Below are positions 25,641-38,167 of a stretch of 64,000 nt of DNA, one piece after another. The translations under genes and the position numbers were made by a program. The stretch is from positions 1-64,000 of the forward strand of contig NW_024065286.1 in assembly GCF_009727055.1 (NCBI RefSeq). Reading direction: 5' to 3'. The stretch's first letter is position 1. Each line of letters begins with the position of its first letter. Source of the stretch: Benincasa hispida (taxonomy: Eukaryota; Streptophyta; Magnoliopsida; Cucurbitales; Cucurbitaceae). Under the pieces are notes generated by a model. The model was not told the DNA's origin, did not search any database, and worked only from the letters and a program-made list of their open reading frames with translations.

Positions 25641-26039
25641 CAATGGAGCATGGTATCATGAAGATTCCTAGGTCACACATTTTTTTGTGGGATCATAACA
25701 TTTTGCATTGTGGCCACTATTGTGATCTTGTCTTCATCATTTTTTTTTCAATCTTTGCAGAACTGGTGGTAGCTGGACTTCTTCTGTCTCATGTTCTAAA
25801 CCGCTTGAGGGTGGACGCAACTTCGGGGTTCATTTTCTCAAGCTTTTCTGAATTATAAGTCAATGGGTCCTCGGATGTCACCGCATTCAAGTTGGTCGCG
25901 ATGGGCTCCTCCCCTACTTCTGCAGTCATTTTGTCGCTTAGCAAGGAGACTGCTAAGCATTGTTCCTTCCCGGTACCCCATCATTGCGAGGAAGCTCGAT
26001 TGAGCTTGGCAACGTTCCTTGTGGTCTATTTTTTAGCTC

Positions 26040-27290
26040 ACCCGCAATTTTGTCTCAGTTGAAGTTCGAGATTTTGAATGGACATTGCTTGATTCTGAAG
26101 CACTGATTCGTTTTTTCTCAATGTTACTGCTTCAACAAGTTCTTTAAGGACGAAGATTGTGGTGTTTTGCGAGTTGCTAGCCTGGTTATGCGTTGGACCG
26201 TTGTTTTGCGGGAAAAATCCGGGTGGCCCTTCTTTTTGTGCCACAAGTTGAAAGCTTTGTTGCTGACTTTTTTCGTGCAAAATTTGGTGGTTTCTCCACA
26301 CGAGGTTGTATGTATCAGAGTAGGGATTGTTCTTTATGAAGCATAACTGACTTCGGGTTAGCTGGACATCCTTCATCGAATGAGCGTTTCCGCAAATGAC
26401 ACAACTTGCGGTCGTTTGAGCAATTGGTGTGACCTGCCTCTCTTCGTCCCGTGTTATTAATTGCGATGCCTTGAATCAAACCCATCATCGCAGTCATCTG
26501 TTTTGTAGGATGTGATGAGCCCCATTTTTTGCGTCATTATCTTTAATTCTTAATCTTTAATCACTTTCCTGCCAATCTCGTGATTTTTGGAAATGCGATC
26601 AAGTCTACTCTTTGCCTCCTCATATGTTTTGTCTAGCAGACCACCAGCGGCTGCCGCATTGGCAGCGGTCTGCGAAGCGGGATTTAAACCATGATAAAAG
26701 ATTTCCATCTGAAGGCAGTCTGGCAATCCATTGTGTGGACAGTCCCTGACCAAACTCTTAAACCTCGCCCAGCATCGCTGAGCGATTCGTCCATGTCTCG
26801 TTCAAAATTGGTGATTAGTTTCCTTCGTCTAACGCATTTCAGTAGGTGGAAATATTTCTTCATAAACTTCTCTATGACCTGTTCCCATGAAGTGATCTCT
26901 CCCGGCTCGAGGGAATACGCCCATTTTCTTGCCTGATCACACAGAGAAAATGGAAACAGAGTTAGTCGAACTTCTTCGATAGAGATGTTCGGAAACACAA
27001 AAGTATTGCAGATTTCTATAAAGCTACGGAGGTGGGCGTGCGGGTCCTCACCACGCTGTCCTCCGAATTATCCTGCAGTCTGGATCATCTGCAGCATCAC
27101 CGACTTCATTTCGAATCGACTTCCATCGAGGGCAGGCCTCATGATTCCTGAAGAGAAATCATAGAGGTTTGGCGATGCATAGTCATTAGTCCTTAATGGG
27201 CCTATTACGATTGTTTGCCAAAAGGATTGGATTCGCCATGATGTTGTTTTCGTTTGGTGCTCCATTTCCAGGCTGTTACGCCATATCTTC
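26040..27290 (-). pseudogene. Gypsy gag remnant
   Basis: Reading leftward, the N-terminal part has YDFSSGIMRPALDGSRFEMK, then a Retrotrans_gag core: VRLTLFPFSLCDQARKWAYS, LEPGEITSWEQVIEKFMKKYF and NFERDMDESLSDA. A zinc-knuckle-like CVICGNAH lies near 26390-26410, followed by NNPYSDTYNLVWRNH. At least three frames are used, so it is dead. The same gag occurs at 37450-38000. Gag would form the cytoplasmic virus-like particle that packages element RNA. Confidence 0.85.
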
Positions 27291-27429
27291 TTTATCTGAC
27301 TGATGTGGTTGGTGGCTGTTTCTTAGTCTCTGTCTGAACTCCTCTCAATCTTCGGGTCATAATTCATCAGAGATTGAGAGTCTACAAAGAAATCATAAAA
27401 ATTACCGTTAGCACACTGCTTTGCTGAAG

Positions 27430-27447
27430 TCCCCAGAAACGGCACCA
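27430..27447 (-). promoter_or_regulatory. Gypsy primer-binding site (tRNA-Asp type)
   Basis: The minus strand reads TGGTGCCGTTTCTGGGGA, close to the tRNA-Asp primer site TGGCGCCGTTGCCGGGGA used by Athila/Tat elements. It sits 6 bases inside the LTR edge at 27454, as in that group. Confidence 0.85.
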
Positions 27448-27453
27448 AAAACT

Positions 27454-29139
27454 TGATGCGTTGTTTTATGAGGTGAAATTATGGATGAAATGCGATGATG
27501 AAAATGCATTGAGCACTCAATTTTTCTTAGTGGAATCCAAGTGTAAACCCCACTGAGATTTCTGGTAAGTCCAGGGTTGAACTCAAGGACTTGAGAAAAC
27601 AATATACGGAGGTAATTTCTCAGAAGACTTTGCGGTAACCAAATAAATCAAGTAGTTATTGGGAGTGTTGTTTGCGGTAATAATAACAAATAAACAAATG
27701 CGGCAGAGTTTTGAAAAGAGTTGATAAAACAGAAGATGCGATGAGTATGCAGTGAACGGGTTGAGAAGGGTTTCAGCTAACACTTCCTAGGATGCGTTTA
27801 TGTCATGTGATCATGCAACACACATGCAATAGTAAACCACCTCTCGGTGTGAATGCTATGGCTTCTAAGGCTAGAATGCATGCGATATATGTGATGAGTC
27901 TATAGGACCTACACATAAGCCTCTATTCTTATCCATGCGATGAAAAAATGACACACACACAAATAAGGCCACTACATAATATCATAACCTATCTCTAGGA
28001 TGCATGCGATGTATATTGGCAAACAGAGCTTATCTTTAAGTCCCTATCTCTTGTTTATGCAGATCTAATCTTGCTCTCTCGAGTCTAGATTCTAATCTAG
28101 CTCTCTCAAGTCTTAGGTTCTTTCTTTAGACTCTCTCTCGAGTAGCTCTAAAGGGATGTTGGGCACAGCATAAAACAAGATAATCGCAAGCAATGAAAAT
28201 CCTAGGTCATGTTAGCTTAGTTCTTCTCAACCCATTCGATAAGTTTAGCTACTCATGCGTGCTAAGAGAGTGAACAGATGTAGAATGAGAATTTCCATTG
28301 TATAAATATAAAGTTGAAATACAAAATCACAATGCAAGAAGAGAATAAAGAGCCTGGTAGCAATCTCTTGCTTCCTAGGCTTTTACACTGTCTTTTCTAC
28401 TCGTGTTACAAAGATAATCTCGCTCTTGCGAGAGTTGGCCCGCTCGCTGCTTTCTACGCCTCCAGTTTCTCTTTCGAGTTGCCCTGAGCGATATTTTGGC
28501 ATCTCGAATCTTTTCTTGCTTCGCCTTAAAATAAAAAGAAAAACTATGGACAAGGCTAAACTATGGAGAAAATTATCTAAGTATCCAAACTGTTGAACCC
28601 CTTTTCTGAAGGATGCCTTCGGTATTTATAGAACTTCGGGGTAAAGGGCGGCTTCTCTCTTATGATTGCACAGATGGGATGGCTTTAATTCTCTGATTGA
28701 TGCGCCGAATATTTGTCACCGAAAAGCTGAGTGTACTTGTTATTGTTAGCGGCTTATCAACTAAATTCGGATTCGACCATCATCAGCTTTCTATCTCATC
28801 ATGATTATTTATGCCTTTCACCCAGATGCGCCTACCAAGTTGCGTTGGCTCTATGCGGCAATCCTTCTTGAGCAGATATTTGCGAGCACAAATCACCGCA
28901 AGGACTTGCGATAATGTTGTGCTCGACCGATGATTTCTTGTGATCGCGCTTTTTGCCTTGCGTCAACAGATATTCTGCATAAAAATACAAAAATTAACTA
29001 TTTCTATGCGTTGAACGTATGCGACCGCAATATTATGAACTTAATGCTTTTTGGACGCAATCTAATATATTTTATCAACGCAAACCGTCATTGTTTAAGA
29101 ACTTAGCACTATAATAACGTGCATTTCTGACCGTTATCA
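27454..29139 (-). repeat. 5' LTR of the Gypsy element
   Basis: It begins tgatgcgttg and ends ccgttatca on the + strand (so TG...CA on the minus strand), 1686 bp. It matches the 38168-39838 LTR of the related element. Confidence 0.88.
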
Positions 29140-30848
29140 ACGGTTCAAGACCTGGTTCGCCTGTTTGAACCGGTTGGCTCATTAAATTTGTAATAGATAG
29201 CTTTGATTTTTTCCCCTTTTTTAGGCAAATCATCCCGGCCCATTGATTCTTGATGAATGTACATGTGATGTATGTTTATTTTTTTTATATGTCATAAAGT
29301 ATGCCATATAGTTTTAAAATCCACCATCGGTTATGCATTTGTCATGCATCATCTCTATATTGTAAGAGTTATGATATAATAGCTTGCATGACTAAATTAC
29401 TTTAAAGCATGCTCACGCATCATATAATATAAGTTATATTTATGCATGTGTTTAGCATATCCATGCATCATCTTTATATTATGTGTTATCGTATAAGGGT
29501 GTATGAAAGTATGTATGCTTGGTTCATTACAAGTTATATAAGAGTTATATATAGTAAAGAATGAACATTGCATGAAGCATGACATATAGGTTAATTTTAT
29601 AAAAGTTATAAATACCTAGTCTAGTTTAGCAATGTGAACGATTTTGGTTGTTTCTTTTATAAAAGTCATAATAGAGATTAGAACTAAAATTAATAAGAAA
29701 GACATGCATGCGAACTTAGGTTTAATCAGGTTTAAAAGGGTTTTAAAATTTGATTGAGATAGATCTAAGATCACGGTTCTAATGAGATTAGAAACGTAAG
29801 TTTAATCTTTTAATTGGTTTAATAGGATTAAATTGACTAATGAAAGATTAAATATGTAACAAATCTATCTATAAAGGACGTTTTTCCTAAGGCGGGTTAT
29901 GTCTATGTTAAGGTATTTAAAGTGACGAAAATGAAACACCCCTACCTGGGAACCTACCTGGAAAGGTGAATTAGATAGATTTGATGCATGCATGCAAATT
30001 CGATGATAGTCTATTGTGTTTAATGGGACTTGATTCGAACTTGTTTAATTATCAAAAGCAAGAGTTATTTTTTAGTAAATTAAACTCATACTTAGATAAA
30101 ATCAGTAGTCGGATTGTCTAAGTTAATGAATCCCTAGGTAGAACATTCAATGGGTGGTACTTAGGGTATATGATACTTCACTTAAACCTCTACATGTTTC
30201 TCCCTAAAGTTCACACCGTGAGATCTATCCTCGGTCTCGTGGCACCCTAAGAGTGTCCCCCTAAAGGATTGGGTTTGGGTAAGTCAATACCAAGGTGAAC
30301 GGAGAGAATGTTCATAGTAAGTAGGAACGGGACGTGTGACAACATATCCCACGGTCTTTCTCATTAGGTTGGATATTGTTTTGTGCATCGCTCGAGGCAC
30401 CCTAGGAGTGTCCCCCTAAAAGATGGCAGTATTGCACAACTCTTTATCTGATCTCCTGAAAAGGATAAGGTTGCTTTAATCTCGTCCTAATCTGCTTTTT
30501 CCCTACGGTGGGCGCATTAGGGCAGGACTCTAGGGCCTAAAATGCGGGGTTACACTTACTAGAATTGTTAAAGGTTAACATATTCTGGACCGAAAAATGG
30601 TGACTATTAGAGTCAGTTACAAGAGTTGTTTCTATCTAATGGTTAAGAATGTCTCATCCCAGTGAAGGGGCACTTGATCACCCCACTGATGACTTTTGTC
30701 CTACCTCACTGAGGCATCATTGCAAAATAAATGTCTTTAACTTAGGATACATTAGAACTATTTTGCTAAAAACCTAAATTTGTGTTAAAAGTGGTAATGC
30801 ATAGACTTATTAAGTTTGTTCATGTTTGTTTTTCAGCAACTTTTAATT
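29140..30848 (+). mobile_element. Leader of element E, part 2
   Basis: The leader continues after the Gypsy insertion with 'ggttcaagacctggttcgcctg'-like sequence shared with leader A, and the 'caataccaaggtgaacgg' block shared with leader B. It runs without a break into the gag start. Because B's leader stops at the equivalent of about 30802, the gag-pol that follows could belong to E or B. Confidence 0.75.
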
Positions 30849-31745
30849 ATGGCAACTGCGACATTAGCTTTATTAGCCACCGACAAATTAACTAGCAACA
30901 ATTATGCTAGTTGGAAAAACTCTTACTTACTATTTTAATCATTGATGATCTTTGGTTCGTCCTTACAGATGAGTGTCTTCCTATTCCAGCTCCTACTACT
31001 TCTTGAAATGTTCGAGACGCATATAAGCGTTGGACACGAGCGAACGAGAAGGCCCGAGCATACATCTTGGCCAGCATAAGTGATGTCTTGGCCAAGAAGC
31101 ATGAGGTCATGGTCCCTGCACGTGAGATCATGGAGTCTCTGAAGGGAATGTTCGGACAACCGTCAGGGCAACTTAAGCATGAATCTCTCAAAAGCATCTT
31201 TAACTCCAAAATGAAGGAGGGTACATCTGTTCAAGAACATGTTCTGAATATGATGGTCCATTTTAATGTGTCGGAGATGAACGAGACCCGCATTGATCAG
31301 GGTAGCCAGGTTAGCATTATTCTGTAAACATTGCCAGAAAGCTTCCTGCACTTCGTAAGCAATGTTGTTCTGAACACGGTTGATTACACCCTTACAACTC
31401 TCCTCAACGAGTTGCAGACATTCCAATCCTTTCTGAAAATCAAGAAGAAGACAATTGGTGAGGCAAATGTTGCTTCATCATCTAAAAAGTTCCACAAAGG
31501 TTCGACCTCAGGAACTAAGTCTGCACCTTCTTCTTCTAACACTAACAAGTGGAAGAAGAAGAAGGGTAGTAAGGGGAAGGGGAAGGCACCAGTTAACCCA
31601 CAACCTGTCGCACAGTGGGGTAGGCAACTACCCCAGTTGAAAAAGAAAAATGTTTCCATTGCAACTAGGACAGGCACTGGAAGCATAATTGCTCACGTTG
31701 GCTCAAGGAGAGGAAGAAGGCTAAGGCCAAAGGCAGAAAAGGTAA
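30849..31745 (+). pseudogene. Copia gag remnant
   Basis: The ATG at 30849 starts MATATLALLATDKLTSNNYA, a Copia gag N terminus, followed by a frameshift near 30930. The frame at 31067-31327 carries gag core sequence (ESLKGMFGQPSGQLKHESLK). The frame from 31331 carries a lysine-rich linker (KKKGSKGKGKAP). The zinc knuckle lies at 31651-31692, reading CFHCN*DRHWKHNC, with a stop where a Q usually sits. Gag packages element RNA in virus-like particles; this copy cannot. The same gag is found on the minus strand at about 5200-5461. Confidence 0.88.
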
Positions 31746-34643
31746 CTATGATTTACTAGTTCTGGAAACTTGTTTAGTGGAGAATGATGATTCTTCCTGG
31801 ATCATAGACTCTGGAGCCACTAATCATGTTTATTCTTCTTTTCAGGGGATTAGATCTTAGTGGTAGCTTGAACTTGGAGAGATGACGATGTGAGTAGGCA
31901 CCAGACACGTCGTCTCAGCTGTGGTAGTAGGAGGCCTCCAGTTAACTTTACATAATAGGTTTATCATTTTACATGATGTATATTTTGTTCCTGAACTAAA
32001 AAGGAACTAATTTTTTGTAAAGTGTCTGCTTGGATGTAAATATATTATCAATTTTTCAATGAATAAAGTGTTTATTCTAAAAGATGGTGTTGAGATATTT
32101 TTAGCTTTACTGGAAAATAATTTGTGTGCTAAGACCATTAACAACAAATTTCCTCCATAACATAGAGATGTTTAAATCTGTCGTAACTCAAAATAAACGA
32201 TTTAAATTTTCTCCTAAAGAAAATGCCCAACTTTGACACCTTCGATTAGGGCACATAAATCTCAATAGGATTGAGAGATTGGTAAAGAATGGACTTCTAA
32301 ACGAGTTAAAGGGAAATTCTTTACCTATGTACGAGTCATGCCTTGAAAGCAAGATGACTAAAATACCTTTTACTGGAAAAGGCTATCGAGCTAAAGTGCC
32401 TCTAGAGTTAGTACATTCAGACCTTTGTGGTCCGATGAATGTGTGAGCCAAAGGAGGTTACGAGTATTTCATCACTTTTACTGATGATTACTCGAGGTAT
32501 GAATATGTTCATTTGATGCAACATAAGTCAGAATCCTTTGAAAAGTTCAAAGAGTTCAAGACTGAGGTTGAAAACACATTAGTTAAACGGATTAAGACAC
32601 TTCGATCAGATCGAGGTGGAAAGTTTTTGGATTATGAGTTCCAGAACTATTTGATAGAACACGGAATCGTTTCCCAACTCTCAGCACCTGGTACACCTCA
32701 GCAGAATGGTGTATTAGAGAGGAGAAACAGAACCCTATTGAACATAGTTCGGTCGATGATGAGTTATGCTTCCTTATCGAACTCATTTTGGGGTTTTGCA
32801 ATCAAGATTGCAACCTATATTCTCAACTGTGTTCCTTCCAAGAATGTTGCCATAACACCTTTGGAGTTGTGGAATGGGCGTAAAGCTAATTTACGTCACT
32901 TCCGCATCTAGGGTTGCCCAACACATGTGCTTGAGGCTAATCCTAAGAAATTGGAACCATGTTCAAGGTTGTGCCTATTTGTATGCTACCCTAATGGGAC
33001 ACGAGGGAGTTACTTTTATGATCCTAAGCAAAACAGGGTGTTTGTGTCGACAAACGCTACCTTCCTTGAGGAGGATCATATAAGGGAGCACAGTCCGAAA
33101 AGTAAAATAGTATTGAGAGAACTTGCCAAAAACACTACTGAAACTTCAACAAGAGTTGTTGAAGAGCCTGCTACATCAACAAGGGTTTTTTTATAGAAGT
33201 TCATCTAGTATGTCAAATCCACCTCAAGAGTTGAGGGAACCTCAACATAGTAAGAGGGTTGTGAACCCACCTGTTCGCTATATGGGTTTAACTGAAATCC
33301 TGGCAATGGTAGCCGATGGCAAGGTTGAGGATTCGTTGTCTTATAATAAGGCAATGGAGGATGTTGACAGAGATGAATGGGTCAAAGCCATGGATCTCAA
33401 GATTGAGTCTATGTACTTCAACTCAGAATGGGATCTAGTAGTTTTTACCTGATGGGGTTAAACTATAGGTTGCAAATGGATCTACAAAAGGAAACAGGGT
33501 GTTGATAGGAAGATGCAAACCTTCAAGGCTAGACTTATGGCAAAGGGTTATACCTAGGTGGAGGGAGTTGAATATGAAGAGACTTTTTCACCTGTTGCCA
33601 TGCTTAAGTCTATTCGTATCCTCTTGTTCATTACCTCATATTATGACTATGAGATATAGCAAATGGATGTCAAGACTGCCTTTCTGAATGGTAATCTTGA
33701 TGAGACCATTTATATGGTGCAACCCAAGGGATTCATAGCCCAATGTCAGGAGCAAAAGGTTTGCAAACTGAATTGGTCCATTTATGGACTGAAACAGGCA
33801 TCTCGATCTTGGAATATAAAGTTTGATACTGTGATCAAATCTTATGGCTTTGACCAAAACGTTGATGAGCCCTGTGTCTACAAGAAAATCATCAACAGTT
33901 CAGTAGTTTTTCTAGTGTTATATGTAGACGATATCCTATTCATTAGGAATGATGTAAGTTTATTGACTTCAGTTAAGAACTGGCTAGCGACCCAATTCCA
34001 AATGAAAGATTTGGGAGAGGCTCATTTTGTTCTTGGGATTCAGATCTTTTAGGATCGAAAGAACAAAGTGCTAGCAATGTCTTAAGCATTGTACATTGAC
34101 AAGATATTGATCAAGTACTCGATGCAGAACTCCAAGAGGGTCTTTCTGCCTTTTTGTCATAGTGTTATATTGTCTAAGGAGCAATGTCCTAAGACACCTC
34201 AAGAGGTTTAGGAAATGAGACGGGTCCCCTATGCCTCTGGCGTCGACAGTTTGATGTATGTTATATTGTGGGGATAGTCAATAGATATTAATCTAATCCA
34301 AAACAAGGTCACTGGACTACTGTCAAGAACATCCTCAAGTATCTTCAAAGGACGAGGGACTATATGCTTGTGTATAGATCTAAGGATTTGATTCTTACTC
34401 GATACATGGCTCTGATTTTTAGACTAATAAGGATTCTGGGAAATCCACTTCAAGATCAGTGTTCACTCTTAACGGAGGAGCTGTAGTATGGAAAAGCACT
34501 AAGCAAGGGTGCATCGCTGACTCCACTATGGACGTCGAATATATAGCGGCTTGTGAAGCTGCTAAGGAGACCGTTTGGCTCAGGAAGTTCCTGACTGATT
34601 TGGAAGTTGTTCCAGACATGTTTAAGCCCACAATCCTCTATTG
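31746..34643 (+). pseudogene. Copia pol remnant: protease, integrase, RT, RNase H
   Basis: Domains appear in Copia order. Protease: WIIDSGATNHVY near 31799-31835. GAG pre-integrase: HLRLGHINLNRIERL near 32236. Integrase: catalytic D in TDDYSRYEY (about 32480), D in LRSDRGGKF (about 32610), E in PQQNGVLERRNRTL (about 32720). Reverse transcriptase: MDVKTAFLNGNLDETIYM (33663), IYGLKQASRSW, and the polymerase motif YVDD at about 33925. RNase [21 protein letters not shown] near 34525. Stops and frameshifts occur at about 32445, 32910, 33195, 33555, 33657 and 34052. The RNase H C terminus is cut off by an adapter at 34644. Confidence 0.93.
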
Positions 34644-34681
34644 CTGTCTCTTATACACATCTAGATGTGTATAAGAGACAG
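34644..34681. other. Nextera mate-pair junction adapter (artefact)
   Basis: This is the second full 38-bp copy of the junction. It joins the middle of RNase H directly to the inside of an LTR, so the end of pol, the polypurine tract and about 520 bases of the LTR 5' end are absent. Confidence 0.97.
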
Positions 34682-36415
34682 CTATGAGGGTGGTCATTTC
34701 ATTTTCATGGGTGCGAGTGGTCAGATCGCCGACTCAAACCTACCATTTTAGGGATTCATCTCATTGGGGAGCTGGGAACTACTCTACACAAGACGAAACT
34801 CACTTATTCCCCAAAGCAGGGATAAGTAGATAGATTGCTCCCTTAAGGGCTGATTTTGGGGCTTGAACAATGTGGCACCACACCCTCTCCTGGACCAAGA
34901 GGGGTTTAGTCATAGTGGGACTATGATCTATTGTTCATTAGAGGAATCAGTGGTACTTAAGAAGTTAAATGTAACTATAGGGGGAAAATGGTAAATTGAC
35001 CCAACTGTACTTATGATCGATTTGTGAAGAGTCATCGTACTATTGATTGGTTATATCCAATGGACAAAAAAATATATTTGTAGTGTGAACAGTGCAACTG
35101 TCGGTCTTTAGTGGAGGGCCCGACAGTTAACGGATTGTAGATATCGTGATTAAAGAGTTTAGTCAGTTATTCACGTATGGTTGGAGCTTCAAGCTACATG
35201 TTCATAAGCTGTCTCTTATACACATCTAGATGTGTATAAGAGAATGACCTTAGGTAACATGACCTTAATCCTGAGTGAGTTAGGAACTCCTGCCTATGAG
35301 GGTGGTCATTTCATTTTCATGGGTGCGAGTGGTCAGATCGCCGACTCAACAAGCCTACCATTTTAGGAATTCATCTCATTGGGGAGCTGGGAACTACTCT
35401 ACACAAGACGAAACTCACTTATTCCCCAAAGCAGGGATAAGTAGATAGATTGCTCCCTTAAGAGCTGATTTTGGGGCTTGAACAATGTGGCACCACACCC
35501 TCTCCTGGACCAAGAGGGGTTTAGTCATAGTGGGACTATGATCTATTGTTCATTAGAGGAATCAGTGGTACTTAAGAAGTTAAATGTAACTATAGGGGGA
35601 AAATGGTAAATTGACCCAACTGTACTTATGATCGATTTGTGAAGAGTCATCGTACTATTGATTGGTTATATCCAATGGACAAAAAAATATATTTGTAGTG
35701 TGAACAGTGCAACTGTCGGTCTTTAGTGGAGGGCCCGACAGTTAACGGATTGTAGATATCGTGATTAAAGAGTTTAGTCAGTTATTCACGTATGGTTGGA
35801 GCTTCAAGCTACAGTTTTATAAGGTCCCCTTAGTAGCTCAATGGATTCAAGTTGAGAATCAACTTTTGGGTTAGTTTGAAGTGTTCAAATTAACAAGAGG
35901 AAATTTGGTTATATATGATATAATTAAATTGATTCAATTATATGTGATATAATTAATTTGACGTATTAGATACATTAATTGGAGGAATTAATATATATAT
36001 TGAATGTCATAAAGAAAAAAAGAACTATGGTTTAAATATTACATATGATGTGATATTAAAACTATAGGTTATAAATATAATATGATAAATTAGTTATCAT
36101 GTTTATTTATAATAAAAAATAATTATAAGATATTTGTTAGTTGGTTATTTATTTTCTCGTTTAACTGTGCTTGAGTGGGAAATTTCTTTCATTTTTAATA
36201 ACTGAAGAATAAAAGTGAAAATTGTTTTCATTTTTGAAAATCGCATCACATTCGATTGGGTAAAAAGAAAAGCTATACGATAGCCTTTGAGAGAGTGAAC
36301 GATGAGCGAGCTTACTAGACGACAGAAAAGTTATCGTTTACTAAACGATTGAGTACCCAGCCTATACGATAGACTTAAGCCTTTCTCCCACTTACTCGAT
36401 CGTATACTTCCTCCT
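34682..36415 (+). repeat. 3' LTR of element B, part 1
   Basis: It starts inside the LTR at 'ctatgagggtgg', equivalent to about position 520 of a full copy. It contains a duplicated block (34682-35198 against 35294-35813) separated by an adapter, and is interrupted at 36415 by LTR H. The sequence then resumes at 40997-41412 and ends agttccttca, followed by catct. Confidence 0.82.
35209..35243. other. Clipped Nextera junction adapter (artefact)
   Basis: The first 35 of the 38 junction bases are present; the last three are lost where LTR sequence resumes. It separates two near-identical LTR segments. Confidence 0.96.
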
Positions 36416-37449
36416 TGTTGGATTGGTGTCCTAGTTCTCCCGGAGTCTCATAGTTTGTAATCTTTACATATTGTTATGAATAAAATAAGAGTTATTTTAT
36501 TTGGCATTTACTCATATCCAATAAACAAAGCTTCATGGCTATTGTATGTAAACTTAAGCGTGTATATGAGATATACAAGTGGATCATGCCTTAAGTGATA
36601 ACCTAAATAGGTCTGTAGTATAACGATTAAGGAGGGATACCTGATCCTGGTGACACTACAGATACGACCCACTTTGTAGAGATTTTCAAGTGTTGTGAAC
36701 TACTACAGATGGTAGATCCTAACCATTCATGTGGAGACATGCGAGCGGAGGTATCCTATACAAAGAGTTTGTATAAGATCGAACCACGAGATGACTAGTC
36801 TCTATATATAATGTCATTGATACTTGAGACTTACATCTCACCTAAATGACCATAGGTAACATGACCTTAATCCTGAGTGTTTTGGGAACTCCTGCCTTTG
36901 AGAGTGGTCTTTTGATTAGTATGAGTGAGAGTGGCCAGATTGTCAACTCAACATGCCTACCTTTTTGGGGATTTGTCCGATTTAAGAGCTGGGAACTCAG
37001 TTACATAAGATAGAATTCACTCATTCCCCAAATCAGGGGTAAGAAGATAGATTGTTCCCTTAAGGGCTGATTCTGGGTCTTGAACATAGTGACCACAGCT
37101 TCTCTTTAGAAGAGAGAACTTAGTCATAGTAGGATTACGACTTATGTTCATTAGAGAGATTAGTGGTACTTAAGGAGTTAGATGTAACTACAGGGGCATA
37201 ATGGTTATTAGCTCAGCTGTATTTACAAGCGATCTGTGAAGGGTTATCACACTGTTGATTGGTTGATATGGACACATAATATATCTGTGGTAAGGAGAGT
37301 TCAGCTGTCGGTCTTTAGTGGAGTGCCTGGTGATGCATGTCGTTAATGCAATGAAATAATAGTAAAGAATGCGATGGTGGAAAATGCGTTGTACATGCAA
37401 GTTTTCTCAGTAAGATCCAAGTATAAATCCTACTAAGTTGCCTGTAAGC

Positions 37450-38000
37450 CATTATGAGGCAATCTCTTACCAGCCTCTTAAACCTCGCCCAGGCATCACT
37501 AAGTGATTCATCAATTTCCTGTTCAAAATTTTTAATTAGCTTCCTCCTTCTTGCGTTCTCCATTGGAGGGAAGTATTTCTTCATGAACTTTTCCACTACT
37601 TGTTCCCACGATGTTATCTCCCCTGGTTCAAGAGAATAAGCCCATTTCCTTGCTTGATCGCATAAGGAAAATAGGAACAACGTTAGTCGAACCTCCTCAG
37701 CAAAGATATTTGGGAACACAATAGTGTTGCATATTTCAATGAAACTCCGGAGATGGGCGTGCGAATCCTCACCACGCCTGCCACCAAACTGTCCGGCCGT
37801 TTGAATCATCTACAACATGACCGATTTCATTTCAAACCTCGATCCATCCAGAGCTGGCCTCATGATTCCTGGGGAGAAATCATATAGGTTGGGTGACGCA
37901 TAGTCCCGGATGGGTCTATTGCAGTCATTCGCCAAGAGGATGGGGTTGACCATTATATTATTGGCATTTGCGGCCCTCTCTTCCGGTTGTTTTGTCATTC
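37450..38000 (-). pseudogene. Gypsy gag fragment
   Basis: It reads leftward: YDFSPGIMRPALDGSRFEMK, then GGRRGEDSHAHLRSFIEICN, VRLTLFLFSLCDQARKWAYS, EPGEITSWEQVVEKFMKKYF and NFEQEIDESLSDAWARFKRL. This is the N-terminal half of the gag seen at 26040-27290 and is better preserved. It is fused to LTR sequence at its C-terminal end by the internal deletion, giving a 164-codon open frame (37315-37809). Confidence 0.88.
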
Positions 38001-38167
38001 TTGGAGTTCTGTCTTATTGTTGTTGGCGGTTGTTTCTCAATCTTCATCGGAACGTTCTTTCAATCTTTGGGTCGTAATTCGCCAGAGATTGAAAGTTGTA
38101 AAGAAAATCAAAAAGTTACCATTAGCATAATGTATTGCCGAAGTCCACAGCAACGGCGCCAAAAACT

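Larger units (their letters stand above)
22771..29139 (-). mobile_element. Gypsy (Athila/Tat-like) element, gag-protease only
   Basis: This minus-strand LTR retrotransposon has its 5' LTR on the right (27454-29139), tRNA-Asp-type primer site at 27430-27447, gag (about 26040-27290), protease (about 25142-25640), then no recognisable RT, RNase H or integrase before the left LTR (about 22771-23827). It inserted in the leader of Copia E. The right flank is acggt; the left LTR is truncated, so the target duplication cannot be confirmed. I infer a non-autonomous or internally deleted member of the family that also includes 37331-39838. Confidence 0.82.

Noticed and set aside
31384..31686. 100-codon minus-strand frame rich in F and L
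   Set aside because: It is the antisense shadow of the lysine-rich gag linker on the + strand.
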